DNA from: a virus
DNA length: 36,746 bases
Reading direction: 5' to 3' (one strand)
IMG/VR virus record: IMGVR_UViG_3300009428_000003
Location: 1 to 36,746 of that record
Positions within the stretch are counted from its first letter, which is position 1, and each line of letters starts with the position of its first letter. The position numbers were made by a program, and so were the translations under genes. The notes under the pieces are model-generated. The model made no database searches. It was not told the DNA's origin and worked only from the letters and a program-made list of their open reading frames with translations. Positions 24,504 to 31,799 of the stretch are shown here, piece by piece.

Positions 24504-24849
24504 TGACGCATAGAAACCCGAAATGACGCTTATGTGACGCTTAGACCCGTTTTTTGACTTAAAGTTTTACTTCAATCCGTCTACCCCTAATTACCTCTTT
24601 ATTAGTTCTTTATATCTTTATTTCTCTTTTTGACGGCTAAAAACAGTAAAAATAAAAGAAAAGGAAAAGAGAAATACAAAGTATAAAGGGTAATAGGGAA
24701 AAAATAAGCGTCAACGCGCCTGCGATATAGTGATAGCCGAACGCGAACCCCTTGACGGGTCATTTTTTAAGCGTCACGAATCGACCTTGTAAGCGTCATT
24801 TGATCAAAAACAAGGCAAAAAAAACGCCACCTTCAAAAAGTGACGCTTG
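24504..24849. repeat. Iteron region A (candidate origin or operator)
   Basis: Seven TGACGC-type 9-mers occur here: TGACGCATA 24504-24512, TGACGCTTA 24524-24532 and 24535-24543; inverted TAAGCGTCA at 24705-24713, 24768-24776 and 24790-24798; and TGACGCTTG 24841-24849. Between the two groups are ACTTCAATCCGTCT (24569-24582), TTCTTTATATCTTTATTT (24606-24623), TGACGGCTAAAA from 24631, and a purine/pyrimidine-asymmetric AT-rich tract to about 24705. The same elements, with the same 23-base and 7-base gaps, recur at 31.6-31.8 kb. This fills the only gene-free stretch over 300 bases (24445-24870), together with the promoter and a terminator. Confidence 0.8.
24817..24848 (-). terminator. Rho-independent terminator at the end of the early region
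   Basis: On the minus-strand transcript AAGCGTCAC (24848-24840) pairs with GTGGCGUUU (24830-24822), including two G-U pairs. The loop has 9 bases and a run of eight U follows (24824-24817). The wobble pairs make it specific to minus-strand RNA. The stem includes the last TGACGC repeat. It lies 22 bases after the stop at 24871. Confidence 0.78.
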
Positions 24850-24870
24850 ATTTGACTTGCGTTTTTAATT

Positions 24871-25101
24871 TTATTTATTGATCCAATGATCGATTTGTTC
24901 CTTTATTTCGAATATATTGAAACTGTTTTCGTTTGCTTTTATCCATCCGTAGAAAATTACCCAAACGGCGAACACGGACCAAAACGAATATTTCACAACT
25001 GGATCGTTGTTCAGCTGATCAAGTAACAACCAGAGAGCGATCCAAAACGACAATTCGAATCTTTGCGGGATATTATCTTTTGATATTACGTTTCTTTTCA
25101 T
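24871..25101 (-). CDS. Small membrane protein, last gene of the early region
   Basis: This 76-residue protein has two hydrophobic segments: LSFWIALWLLLDQL and YSFWSVFAVWVIFYGWI. The C-terminal tail is charged (FEIKEQIDHWINK). The start overlaps the previous ORF by 29 bases, and a terminator follows 22 bases after the stop. It is probably an inner-membrane protein made early in infection. There is no known family; superinfection exclusion would be one possible role, without direct evidence. Confidence 0.72.
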   Translation of the reverse strand: MKRNVISKDNIPQRFELSFWIALWLLLDQLNNDPVVKYSFWSVFAVWVIFYGWIKANENSFNIFEIKEQIDHWINK

Positions 25102-25309
25102 GGTAGTTGATTTTTTGAATTACAAAATTATGTTTTATTTCGTATCGATTGAATAGTTTATGAAATTCTTTTAAATTAATTTTTTCGTCTTCTGCCAATT
25201 GGTTTTGCTTTTCAGTTGTTTTCAATCGGTGTTTGTTGGCGCATCGTGAAATCACATCACGACGCAACCAACAAGTTTTTTTATTAAAATTCAACATCGA
25301 CCGCCTCAT
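25073..25309 (-). CDS. Small basic protein of unknown function
   Basis: The frame is open from a GTG at 25357, but the ATGs at 25309 and 25297 are better starts because they reduce overlap with the DUF3127 gene to 26 or 14 bases. The product has 78 or 74 residues and is strongly basic. It has two cysteines (CWLRRDVISRC) and a helical Lys/Glu-rich centre. The stop overlaps the next gene by 29 bases. No family was recognised. A DNA- or RNA-binding function is possible from charge only. Confidence 0.6.
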   Translation of the reverse strand: MRRSMLNFNKKTCWLRRDVISRCANKHRLKTTEKQNQLAEDEKINLKEFHKLFNRYEIKHNFVIQKINYHEKKRNIKR

Positions 25310-25574
25310 ATTTCCATAAAGTGATTGAATTGAAGACTTTTTCGACACCATCGACACCCATCCATTTACGACCGCGCAAATTGATGTAAGCCTTTATTTC
25401 AGTTCCGACTTGTAAAGATTGTATTTCGTCCGCTTTGTCCTTGACAACCTCTAAATTCAACGTCTGTGGATATTCACCGTCCTTGACTTCGATCCATAGT
25501 TCCGCCTTTTTGAATCCTTTCGATCCAAATGTTTCAACTTTTCCGATTTTGATAATCTTTCCTTGTATTTCCAT
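25284..25574 (-). CDS. DUF3127 family protein (OB-fold-like)
   Basis: This 96-residue protein matches the DUF3127 pattern: MEIQGKIIKIGKVETFGSKGFKKAELWIEV at the start, a central LNLEVVKDKADEIQSLQVGTEIKAYINLRGRKW, and TLWKYEAVDV at the end. The family is typical of Bacteroidota and their phages and looks like an OB-fold. A single-stranded DNA-binding role in replication or recombination is therefore plausible but inferred. It sits in the early region near nuclease genes. Confidence 0.85.
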   Translation of the reverse strand: MEIQGKIIKIGKVETFGSKGFKKAELWIEVKDGEYPQTLNLEVVKDKADEIQSLQVGTEIKAYINLRGRKWMGVDGVEKVFNSITLWKYEAVDVEF

Positions 25575-25597
25575 AGTTATTGATTAATTAAATTGTT

Positions 25598-25957
25598 TTA
25601 AATGTTTGCTCCAACTTTCGCCAGGTGTCTAATTGAATTAAACAATCCTTGAATGTCTTCTTTCAATTCTATTTTTTTGCGTTGTTCGTCTTTGGATTGT
25701 TGTTTCAAATCTTCAACTTCTTTTTTCCATTCGCCGTTGAATTTCATCACCGAATCAACTTCTTTGTTCAGCCTTGTAAGGTTAACCAATCGTTTTTCAG
25801 CGACTTTTTTCAATCTTTCGATATATTCTTCATTTGCTTGAATATCCTCTTCAAGTTCTTTTTTGATGTCAGAAAATTGTTTTCGTTCCTGGTCCAAACT
25901 CAAAATGATGTTGACCAATTCTTCTTTTTCTAATTTAATAAGTAGATTTTTTTGCAT
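25598..25957 (-). CDS. Coiled-coil protein of unknown function
   Basis: This 119-residue protein is almost entirely heptad-like and charged (for example ELEEDIQANEEYIERLKKVAEKRLVNLTRLNKEVDSV). This predicts a long coiled coil from about residue 20 to 105. It has no catalytic motif or membrane segment. It sits one base below the 43-residue gene and 23 bases above DUF3127. It may be a scaffold for a replication complex, but nothing shows this directly. Confidence 0.75.
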   Translation of the reverse strand: MQKNLLIKLEKEELVNIILSLDQERKQFSDIKKELEEDIQANEEYIERLKKVAEKRLVNLTRLNKEVDSVMKFNGEWKKEVEDLKQQSKDEQRKKIELKEDIQGLFNSIRHLAKVGANI

Positions 25958-25958
25958 T

Positions 25959-26090
25959 TTATTTGATTTTCATTCGTTTAAATTCAACCCATTTACCGCG
26001 ATTTGTTCGCCTTTCAAAAATTATTGTCGTTTCGTCTTCGGACAATCTTGATCGTGTTTTTTTTCGTTTTTCCGTTCTTGTTATTCCCAT
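25959..26090 (-). CDS. Very small basic protein (43 aa)
   Basis: An ATG at 26090, three bases after the VRR-NUC gene stop, opens 43 codons ending at 25959, one base before the coiled-coil gene start. The protein begins MGITRTEKRKKTRSRLSEDE and ends GKWVEFKRMKIK; it is very basic with a short acidic patch. Perfect packing between two genes supports it being real. Without it there would be a 136-base gap in an otherwise gap-free operon. Function unknown. Confidence 0.65.
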   Translation of the reverse strand: MGITRTEKRKKTRSRLSEDETTIIFERRTNRGKWVEFKRMKIK

Positions 26091-26093
26091 GTT

Positions 26094-26348
26094 TTAAAAG
26101 ATTATGTTTGTTGGTGAATCCATGACAATGGCTTCGAATCCTTGTTTGCGAAGTTGTTTAATTCGGTATTTTTGTAATTCTGAAATTTTGCCGTTTGGTT
26201 TCTTCACTTCAATAAATTTTGCTATACCATTGCGAAGACCCATCAAGTCTGGGATTCCGTTCGTTGATGTTTTCATCAATTTAACGACAACCCAACCGTC
26301 GGATTCAAGATTGTCGGTGATTTTCTTTTGAATTTGTTGTTCAGTCAT
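26094..26348 (-). CDS. VRR-NUC domain nuclease
   Basis: This 84-residue protein is a minimal VRR-NUC (PD-(D/E)xK) nuclease. N-terminal helix EQQIQKKITDNLESDGW is followed by GIPDLMGLRNG with the catalytic Asp, then FIEVKKPNGKIS with the Glu-x-Lys pair, and LQKYRIKQLRKQGFEAIVMDSP. Stand-alone phage VRR-NUC proteins are proposed to act on branched DNA such as Holliday junctions; here it may resolve replication or recombination intermediates before packaging. It overlaps the upstream gene by 8 bases. Confidence 0.92.
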   Translation of the reverse strand: MTEQQIQKKITDNLESDGWVVVKLMKTSTNGIPDLMGLRNGIAKFIEVKKPNGKISELQKYRIKQLRKQGFEAIVMDSPTNIIF

Positions 26349-26571
26349 GTAATTTTAATATTATTTTTTGAACATATTCAATAATTTCATTGTGATCAAT
26401 GAATTCGGCTTCAAGTAATCCCGTGACATCAACAAAACGATCGTTTTTGAACCATTCTATTTGAATGACGTTGATCGGTTCGAATTCGGGCGGTGTCATA
26501 AGATAGCCTGGACAATAAAGGCCACCTTCGTATTCAACACGGAATCGTTCACCTTTCATTTTTATTTCCAT
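26341..26571 (-). CDS. Small unknown early protein
   Basis: This 76-residue acidic protein begins MEIKMKGERFRVEYEGGLYCPGY. A second ATG five codons in is an alternative start. No recognised domain is present. It overlaps the VRR-NUC gene by 8 bases and begins directly after the membrane protein gene, so it is co-transcribed with them. Confidence 0.7.
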   Translation of the reverse strand: MEIKMKGERFRVEYEGGLYCPGYLMTPPEFEPINVIQIEWFKNDRFVDVTGLLEAEFIDHNEIIEYVQKIILKLHD

Positions 26572-26805
26572 TTAATTTTGTTTTTTTCTTTTAATTGCTT
26601 TTTTTCTTAGTCTTTGAAATCTTGACAATTTTTTTGCAAATATAAATTCATCTACTTTAAAAAAGATAAGTGAACCGATGAAATTTGAAATTGTCGCAAC
26701 GATCCAAAAATTTGAAATATTGTATTTCAGTAACACAAACGGAATTGTTGCAAGTATCGGAGTGCTTAATTGCCATCTAAAAATGTACTTCAATAGTTTT
26801 TTCAT
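26572..26805 (-). CDS. Small membrane protein with basic C-terminus
   Basis: This 77-residue protein has two hydrophobic segments (STPILATIPFVLL and FWIVATISNFIGSLIFF) and a very basic tail (RFQRLRKKAIKRKKQN), predicting a two-helix inner-membrane protein with a cytoplasmic end. Its start is about 10 bases after the U tract of a terminator, so its expression depends on read-through or an undetected promoter. The leader AACGCAACAAAATG resembles those of the genes at 33662 and 34542. Confidence 0.72.
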   Translation of the reverse strand: MKKLLKYIFRWQLSTPILATIPFVLLKYNISNFWIVATISNFIGSLIFFKVDEFIFAKKLSRFQRLRKKAIKRKKQN

Positions 26806-26816
26806 TTTGTTGCGTT

Positions 26817-26836
26817 AAAAAACGCCCCGAAGGGCA
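26817..26836 (-). terminator. UUCG-tetraloop Rho-independent terminator
   Basis: The minus-strand transcript forms GCCC-UUCG-GGGC (26835-26824) with a closing U-G pair, then a run of six U (26822-26817). It begins directly at the stop codon of the gene at 26837. UUCG loops are extra stable. This closes a single-gene unit that starts at promoter box 2. Confidence 0.82.
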
Positions 26837-27121
26837 TTAGTTTAGTTGTATTAAAGATATTCTTTCTTCGAACTTCTTATTTTGAAAAAAATCGGATTCA
26901 GAAATAAATTTGTCAAAATCAACACTAAATCTTGTTGTAGTCATTTCGCCAATTTCACAAGTTGACTCATATACAACAGTAACTGTACACTCAAAAAACA
27001 AGTCATCGTTTCTAGTTATTTTTTTAGTGTATTTTAACTTACCGTTACCTCTCATTAAGTTAACAATGTGTTTTTTTATTGCTTTATTTATTGCCGTTGT
27101 GTTGTGTACTGCGTTTCTCAT
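26837..27121 (-). CDS. Unknown protein in a single-gene early unit
   Basis: This 94-residue protein begins MRNAVHNTTAINKAIKKHIVNLMRGNGKLKY, helical and basic, followed by beta-like TVTVVYESTCEIGEMTTTRFSVDF. No family was recognised. It has its own early-type promoter 33 bases upstream and a UUCG terminator at its stop, so it is transcribed alone. This arrangement, shared with gene 16022-16264, is typical of morons or of highly expressed early host-interference genes. Confidence 0.75.
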   Translation of the reverse strand: MRNAVHNTTAINKAIKKHIVNLMRGNGKLKYTKKITRNDDLFFECTVTVVYESTCEIGEMTTTRFSVDFDKFISESDFFQNKKFEERISLIQLN

Positions 27122-27137
27122 ATTGTAAAGATAAGTG

Positions 27138-27168
27138 AAATTAAGCTACTGAACAAATTTATTTAGTA
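27138..27168 (-). promoter_or_regulatory. Early-type promoter box 2
   Basis: Minus strand TACTAAATAAATTTG, then TTCAGTAGCTTAATT: the -7 TAAATTTG lies at 27161-27154. The segment is nearly identical to box 4 at 34687-34694 over about 45 bases, including a downstream TTATCTTTA. It is 33 bases before the ATG at 27121. Confidence 0.78.
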
Positions 27169-27184
27169 AAAAAGTGAAATTATT

Positions 27185-28414
27185 TTATTTTTTATAATGT
27201 TTTTTAAAAATATTCAATGTAAAGTTTTTCTTTTTCGACACGGCTTGATAAATTCTTGATTCGATTCCACCTTTCGAAAATATCCAAAACACATCGTTTT
27301 CGGGTCTATCTTTCACGGTCAATCGATCACGCGCTTGGAAGTAAGAAACCGCGCTGAAGTCAATGTTTAAAAAAACAAGAACGTCGGCTTTCGATAAATT
27401 GACACCTTCGCGACTTGAAACGATTTGTCCCGCATAACTTTTATTTGTTGAATTGAATTCGTCCAGATCGGTTGTGATGTCATCGCCATAAACCGATTTT
27501 ATCATTTCAAGTTCAGCGATGAATTTATAAAATATCGCAATCTTTTGACCGTTCCATTTCTTTTTGATGTGTACCGCTTTTGAATCGTCAATGACCATTC
27601 GCGCACCCGATTCGAATTTGACCGTTCCCGAATACATTTGATGAAGTTTTTGTTGAAGTTTCACCGACGTGTCCGCAAGAATGTCTTCTTCGTTTCCCTC
27701 GATGACTAAATCTTTTGTTAATTTATCACAAAGTGAATAAGTGATCGGCTTCATTTCAACCATTTCAAAATGTTCGTTGACCTTTGATTTGAATCCCGCT
27801 TCCGCTTGCGTCATAACAACGCGCAACGGGTTAATAATTGGATCAACCTTGTCTTTGTTCGCCTTGTCGTATTTGGTAGCGTCAAACCCATTGATTTTCA
27901 TTGTGTATTTATTGACGTAATTGTTCGCCCATTTGTAAAAAGTCGGTTCTTCAAACGGTGTAAAATACGAAACCCATAATTGATGGTATATTTGCGAATA
28001 AGATTCGGACGTTGGTGTTCCACTTGAAAGAATAATATCACATCGGTTTCGATATGCGATTTCTTTGATTGCTTTGGTTCGTTTCGATGGTGTTGGAAAT
28101 GCTCCCATTGAATGGGATTCGTCACAAATAATCAAATCAATTTTTTTTGTGTCCGCTTTGTGAACTGATTCATAATTAATCAATATCATTTCATATTTGA
28201 ACCCACCAAGAACGAAATCGGATTGAATTGAAGACATCGCCTTTTTCTTTGTTACAAACAAAACTTTGCGTTTGTTCAGTTTTTCAGCGGTTGCAAGAAC
28301 GGTCAATGTTTTCCCGCTTCGAACCTCCCCCGCCAAGATTCCGATTCGATATTTTCGAACGACCGTTGCAAGATCGTCCGATTTGTCTTTTTGTATTTGT
28401 CGAAGTTCGAACAT
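27185..28414 (-). CDS. SF2 DNA helicase
   Basis: This 409-residue protein is counted from the ATG at 28414; an in-frame TTG two codons earlier is less likely. Motif I is GEVRSGKT (29-36), motif II is DESH (98-101), motif III is SGTPT (131-135), and motif VI is represented by QARDRLTVKDR near the C-terminus, with GQIVSSREGVNLSKAD before it. This is the compact SNF2/DEAD-like helicase found in many phage replication modules; it would unwind DNA using ATP. It starts 2 bases after a 55-residue gene. Confidence 0.93.
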   Translation of the reverse strand: MFELRQIQKDKSDDLATVVRKYRIGILAGEVRSGKTLTVLATAEKLNKRKVLFVTKKKAMSSIQSDFVLGGFKYEMILINYESVHKADTKKIDLIICDESHSMGAFPTPSKRTKAIKEIAYRNRCDIILSSGTPTSESYSQIYHQLWVSYFTPFEEPTFYKWANNYVNKYTMKINGFDATKYDKANKDKVDPIINPLRVVMTQAEAGFKSKVNEHFEMVEMKPITYSLCDKLTKDLVIEGNEEDILADTSVKLQQKLHQMYSGTVKFESGARMVIDDSKAVHIKKKWNGQKIAIFYKFIAELEMIKSVYGDDITTDLDEFNSTNKSYAGQIVSSREGVNLSKADVLVFLNIDFSAVSYFQARDRLTVKDRPENDVFWIFSKGGIESRIYQAVSKKKNFTLNIFKKHYKK

Positions 28415-28416
28415 GA

Positions 28417-28584
28417 TCAAATATCTTTCAAGTTTATTTCAAAATCTGTTTGTCTTAAAGCGATCGCAAATTTTTCGTTGATTGTTAATTTTCGAATGTT
28501 CCGACCGTCTTCATCAATTTCGATTGCTTCGGTAATGACAACGCGGTTCTTTTCGATTTTTATTCCCGTGATTTTGATTTGCAT
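28417..28584 (-). CDS. Small unknown protein (55 aa)
   Basis: An ATG at 28584 opens 55 codons (MQIKITGIKIEKNRVVITEA at the start; IALRQTDFEINLKDI at the end), stopping 2 bases before the helicase ATG. It fills an otherwise unexplained 174-base gap exactly between the HNH gene and the helicase gene. It looks like a small beta-rich domain. Function unknown; coupling to the helicase is likely from spacing. Confidence 0.65.
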   Translation of the reverse strand: MQIKITGIKIEKNRVVITEAIEIDEDGRNIRKLTINEKFAIALRQTDFEINLKDI

Positions 28585-28588
28585 TTTG

Positions 28589-29125
28589 TTAATCGTTTTC
28601 AGTATTTATTTTATTTAAAATATACTTTAAATGTTTTTCCTTAGTATCTAATAAGACACCAGTATCACTTTCTCGATACATCATTCTTTCTTGATCGTAT
28701 ATTATAAATCTATGCGCTTTATTATGATCATTTAAAGATAATTCAATCACATTTTTCTGATGTTCTTCATTATAACTCCAATGATGCAAATGATTATTTT
28801 TGTTTTTCTTTTTCATTCTTTTGCATTTTGTTGTTGCTTTGTATTTTTCAGGGTATTTATCCCTATACTCTTTTGTTCTTTGTCGACTCATCTCTAAAGA
28901 CGGCTTATATTTTTCTTTGTAGTTGTATTTATGATATTTTTCCCTATTCCTAAATCTTTCTTTTTCCAAGCCTTCTTTTGTTGACCTTAATTTCACCTCT
29001 CTTTCTCTAGCTTTTAACTTTACACAATTTTTACACCGTTTAGTATAACCGTCTTTATACCCTACCGACTTATAGAAATCTAAAATCGGTAGGGATTTAT
29101 CACATAAACTACAATTTTTCATCAT
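28589..29125 (-). CDS. HNH endonuclease, probably free-standing homing type
   Basis: This 178-residue protein has a zinc-ribbon-like start (CSLC then CKNC, residues about 5-35), a long Lys/Arg/Glu-rich linker, and an HNH-like core (LHHWSYNEEHQKNVIELSLNDHNKAHR) with HH, N and H residues. It ends GVLLDTKEKHLKYI, a pattern I know from phage HNH proteins. It lies between primase and helicase genes, is more Lys- and AT-rich than its neighbours, and is likely a mobile intruder. A 9-bp inverted repeat lies inside its early codons (29060-29094). Confidence 0.85.
   Translation of the reverse strand: MMKNCSLCDKSLPILDFYKSVGYKDGYTKRCKNCVKLKAREREVKLRSTKEGLEKERFRNREKYHKYNYKEKYKPSLEMSRQRTKEYRDKYPEKYKATTKCKRMKKKNKNNHLHHWSYNEEHQKNVIELSLNDHNKAHRFIIYDQERMMYRESDTGVLLDTKEKHLKYILNKINTEND
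29060..29094. repeat. 9-bp perfect inverted repeat inside the HNH gene
   Basis: CCCTACCGA (29060-29068) and TCGGTAGGG (29086-29094) are exact complements separated by 17 bases. They lie in codons about 10-22 of the HNH gene. A stem there could reduce translation of the nuclease or be coincidental; no U tract follows, so a terminator is unlikely. Confidence 0.6.
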
Positions 29126-29168
29126 AGTTTAAATGTACTAAATATAATTATTAAAACAAAACGGTAGT

Positions 29169-31544
29169 TTAAAACGGTAAACTTAATCCGTCGCGCGTTA
29201 TTGGATTGATTTCGGTCTTGATGTAACAACCGCGACGCGGTGTCCTAAATGGTTTATATTCGAAGCCTTTAAAATCACAATACTTTTTGACCCAACTCGA
29301 AAACAATTTGTTTGTCATCGATTTTCGAGAGTCTGGATATTCTTCTTTGAATTCGTTCACTATTTCCGACGGGTAAATTTTGCAATCTAATGAAAGATTG
29401 TCATCCGTGACCCAATCCCAAAATTCTTTGGATGTGTTTTGAATGAATCGTTTTGCGTTCGCGTTGATTGATTCCGTACAGATCAAACCAAAGTTCAAAA
29501 ACTTTTGAAGACATTCAATCATGTATTGATCGAAGGAAACCCAATCGTCAAGTTCCCACTGATCAAACAAAAGTTTTCCAAATTCTGTCAAAGGTGTTCG
29601 ATGTTGGTTGAAATATTGAAAAAATTCAACTTCGAATCGTCTTCGATCATGCGATGAACCTGCACCATTTATCACATAATTCGTTGTAATTACTATTTTA
29701 GGCGACTTTTCGAAAGGTATGAATATTTCATCCTTGTTTTTCCTATTCACGGATATTCCTTCAGTAATTAACGAAAACAATGATTCGAAGTTGAACTTTT
29801 TCTTTACATCGTCAAACGCCAGGATTTGAGTATCAACCGAAATTCGTTGATAATTGAACTCCCCTTTGTTTGGATCAAAAACCTTTCCGTCAATCTTGAC
29901 CATCTTTTTGAATTGTGAAAGTGCGGTCAAAACTAAACTTTTACCGCTCCCCCCGTTCGGATGGTCGTTGATTTCTTGATCATTGAAAATGATTGCTTTT
30001 TGATCAGTCTTGTCTTTGTGTGATGACATCAAATATCCAAGAACCGTTTCCATTGTATTGATTCGTTTCGGATCGTCTGCACAAACCCGCTGAACAAATG
30101 AACGAAAGTCATTTTCAACCGTTTCGGATTCGATAAAATTACGCTTGATTATTTGATCGTCCCAAATGTAACCGTCGCAATCTATAAATTCAAGCAACTT
30201 TTTATTGTCTTTTTGAACCTCAACAACCCCGTTTTGATAATAAAGAAAACATTTGTCTTTCGTGTCCTGGATCATTTCAAGGTCGATCGAATCCAAAAAA
30301 GACAAATATAAATCTTGAAAATATTTTGTTGATGACGCGAAGAAATTCCAAATTTTCAATTCCTCTTTGTCAAAAAGATAATTCAAAACGAAATCTTTAA
30401 TTTTTTGCGCTGAAGATGTTTTTACGATATTCGAACTAATATGAACAAAAACGGGCGAATCGGCTTTTTCTGGATAATATTTGTAAAAACCCGAAGTTTC
30501 TAAAAAGTGTTTAAACAAAATGTTGTCGATCACGATTCTTTGACCCGTCTTCCCCTCAATGATTTGCCAAAAAACAATTTCCGTTGAATTCTCTTTGATG
30601 TGTTTGATCGTTTCATCGTCAACCGTTGGAGTCGCTTTTTTTATTTCTTCAGACGAAACGCCTTTTTTGACTTGCAATTCAATCTTTCGGAATGTGTCGC
30701 GGTCCTCGAAATACTTTGTCCCGTGTTCGTTTCGTTTCTTGTATGCTGAACGAACGGTTGTTGTTATTTCGTGTTCCTTCATTGAACCTCGAACAACGTC
30801 GTGAATGATAATCGATTCCGCAATGTCTTGATTGATTCCGTAATTGTTCAACGATGAAGCCAAAATAAATAGGTTGTTGTTTCGGTTTCCGTCAACAAGA
30901 TCGTATTCACGATTCCACCAAACAAGAAGCCGATCCGAAATTTGCTTTGTATCTTCCAAGATAATTTGTGGAGCGCGTTCGAAAAACGAATACCCTTGTT
31001 CAGAATGTTTTTTTGTCCATTCCTTTGAATCATTATTGATGAATATTGTTGGATCGTAAGATTCGTAACAAACGCGCGAAACATTTTTGCAAGACGTGTC
31101 AAAATATTCACAATCGAAATGTTTTTCCAATGCGGTGAAATAAAGTTTGTGTTCTTCTTTGTCGCATTTCGGAATCTTGACAATCATTTTCAAACCGTTT
31201 CCGCTTGGTGATGTAAAGACCGACATTGTAAATTCGGACGCTTCCAAAGTATCGCGCCACGTTTGAAAGATTTCATCGTTTGGGAAACCGTCAAAATCAA
31301 GACAAATCAAACCCGAATGTTCTTCAAGTGCGTCGTCTTTTCGTTGGTTGAATTTACCCGAAAACAAAAAACACGGTAATTTCTTTTTAAGATCGTTTCG
31401 TTTTTCTTTGTCGGTTTCGTTTCTGATTGATTCTAAAAGTTCTTTTGATGAACCGTTTTTGATTCTTGTGAAGACCCGTTCCACATCTAAGTGAAACGCC
31501 CCACATTTCGGATTGAATAAATCCTTGTAACAAGTTATAGTCAT
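29169..31544 (-). CDS. VirE_N-type primase / SF3-like helicase fusion
   Basis: This 791-residue replication protein has an N-terminal VirE_N/BT4734-like primase-polymerase domain (about 40-175) containing LDFDG with Asp83 and Asp85 and SPSGNGLKMIV (112-122). A helical linker with NRNNNLFILASSLNNYGI (about 220-238) resembles PriCT regions. The C-terminal helicase has Walker A GGSGKS (531-536), Walker B-like AFDDV (576-580) and a sensor Asn in VITTNYV (618-624). It would prime and unwind at the phage origin. It is the first gene downstream of iteron region B. Confidence 0.92.
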   Translation of the reverse strand: MTITCYKDLFNPKCGAFHLDVERVFTRIKNGSSKELLESIRNETDKEKRNDLKKKLPCFLFSGKFNQRKDDALEEHSGLICLDFDGFPNDEIFQTWRDTLEASEFTMSVFTSPSGNGLKMIVKIPKCDKEEHKLYFTALEKHFDCEYFDTSCKNVSRVCYESYDPTIFINNDSKEWTKKHSEQGYSFFERAPQIILEDTKQISDRLLVWWNREYDLVDGNRNNNLFILASSLNNYGINQDIAESIIIHDVVRGSMKEHEITTTVRSAYKKRNEHGTKYFEDRDTFRKIELQVKKGVSSEEIKKATPTVDDETIKHIKENSTEIVFWQIIEGKTGQRIVIDNILFKHFLETSGFYKYYPEKADSPVFVHISSNIVKTSSAQKIKDFVLNYLFDKEELKIWNFFASSTKYFQDLYLSFLDSIDLEMIQDTKDKCFLYYQNGVVEVQKDNKKLLEFIDCDGYIWDDQIIKRNFIESETVENDFRSFVQRVCADDPKRINTMETVLGYLMSSHKDKTDQKAIIFNDQEINDHPNGGSGKSLVLTALSQFKKMVKIDGKVFDPNKGEFNYQRISVDTQILAFDDVKKKFNFESLFSLITEGISVNRKNKDEIFIPFEKSPKIVITTNYVINGAGSSHDRRRFEVEFFQYFNQHRTPLTEFGKLLFDQWELDDWVSFDQYMIECLQKFLNFGLICTESINANAKRFIQNTSKEFWDWVTDDNLSLDCKIYPSEIVNEFKEEYPDSRKSMTNKLFSSWVKKYCDFKGFEYKPFRTPRRGCYIKTEINPITRDGLSLPF

Positions 31545-31567
31545 TGTAATATTTTAAAGTTGCGGTT

Positions 31568-31799
31568 TAAATATAACATTTTTTTATTCATTTGTGACGC
31601 TTAAATTCTGTTTATGACGGGTCATTGACGCTTAAACTTTTAAAGTATCACTTCAATCCGTCTGGTCTTAACTGTCTATTATTTACTTCTTTATATCTTT
31701 ATTTTTTATTTTGACGGCTAAAAAAAAGAAAAAGAATAAAAAATAAAAAAGAAAAAGAATAGAAAGAAAGCTAATAAGGAAATAAGCGTCAATGCGTCA
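31568..31799. repeat. Iteron region B (candidate origin or operator)
   Basis: TGACGCTTA occurs at 31595-31603 and 31626-31634, inverted TAAGCGTCA at 31783-31791, and a shorter TGCGTCA at 31793-31799. ACTTCAATCCGTCT (31650-31663), TTCTTTATATCTTTATTT (31687-31704) and TGACGGCTAAAA from 31712 match region A with identical internal gaps. A purine/pyrimidine-asymmetric tract of about 60 bases follows. TGACGGGTCATT (31615-31626) is also shared with region A (24753-24764). A weak -7-like TATATTTA (31575-31568) lies before the primase gene. The right end touches the stop of the DnaA-like gene. Confidence 0.8.

Noticed and set aside
27898-28125. Minus-strand ORF inside the helicase gene (and similar ones at 5425, 5935, 9989, 19834 and 30848)
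   Set aside because: Out-of-frame shadows within well-supported genes on the same strand, with no start signals of their own.
31568-31575. Firm promoter call before the primase-helicase gene
   Set aside because: TATATTTA lacks the final G of the -7 box and no -33 TTTG is found at the right distance; it is only mentioned within region B.
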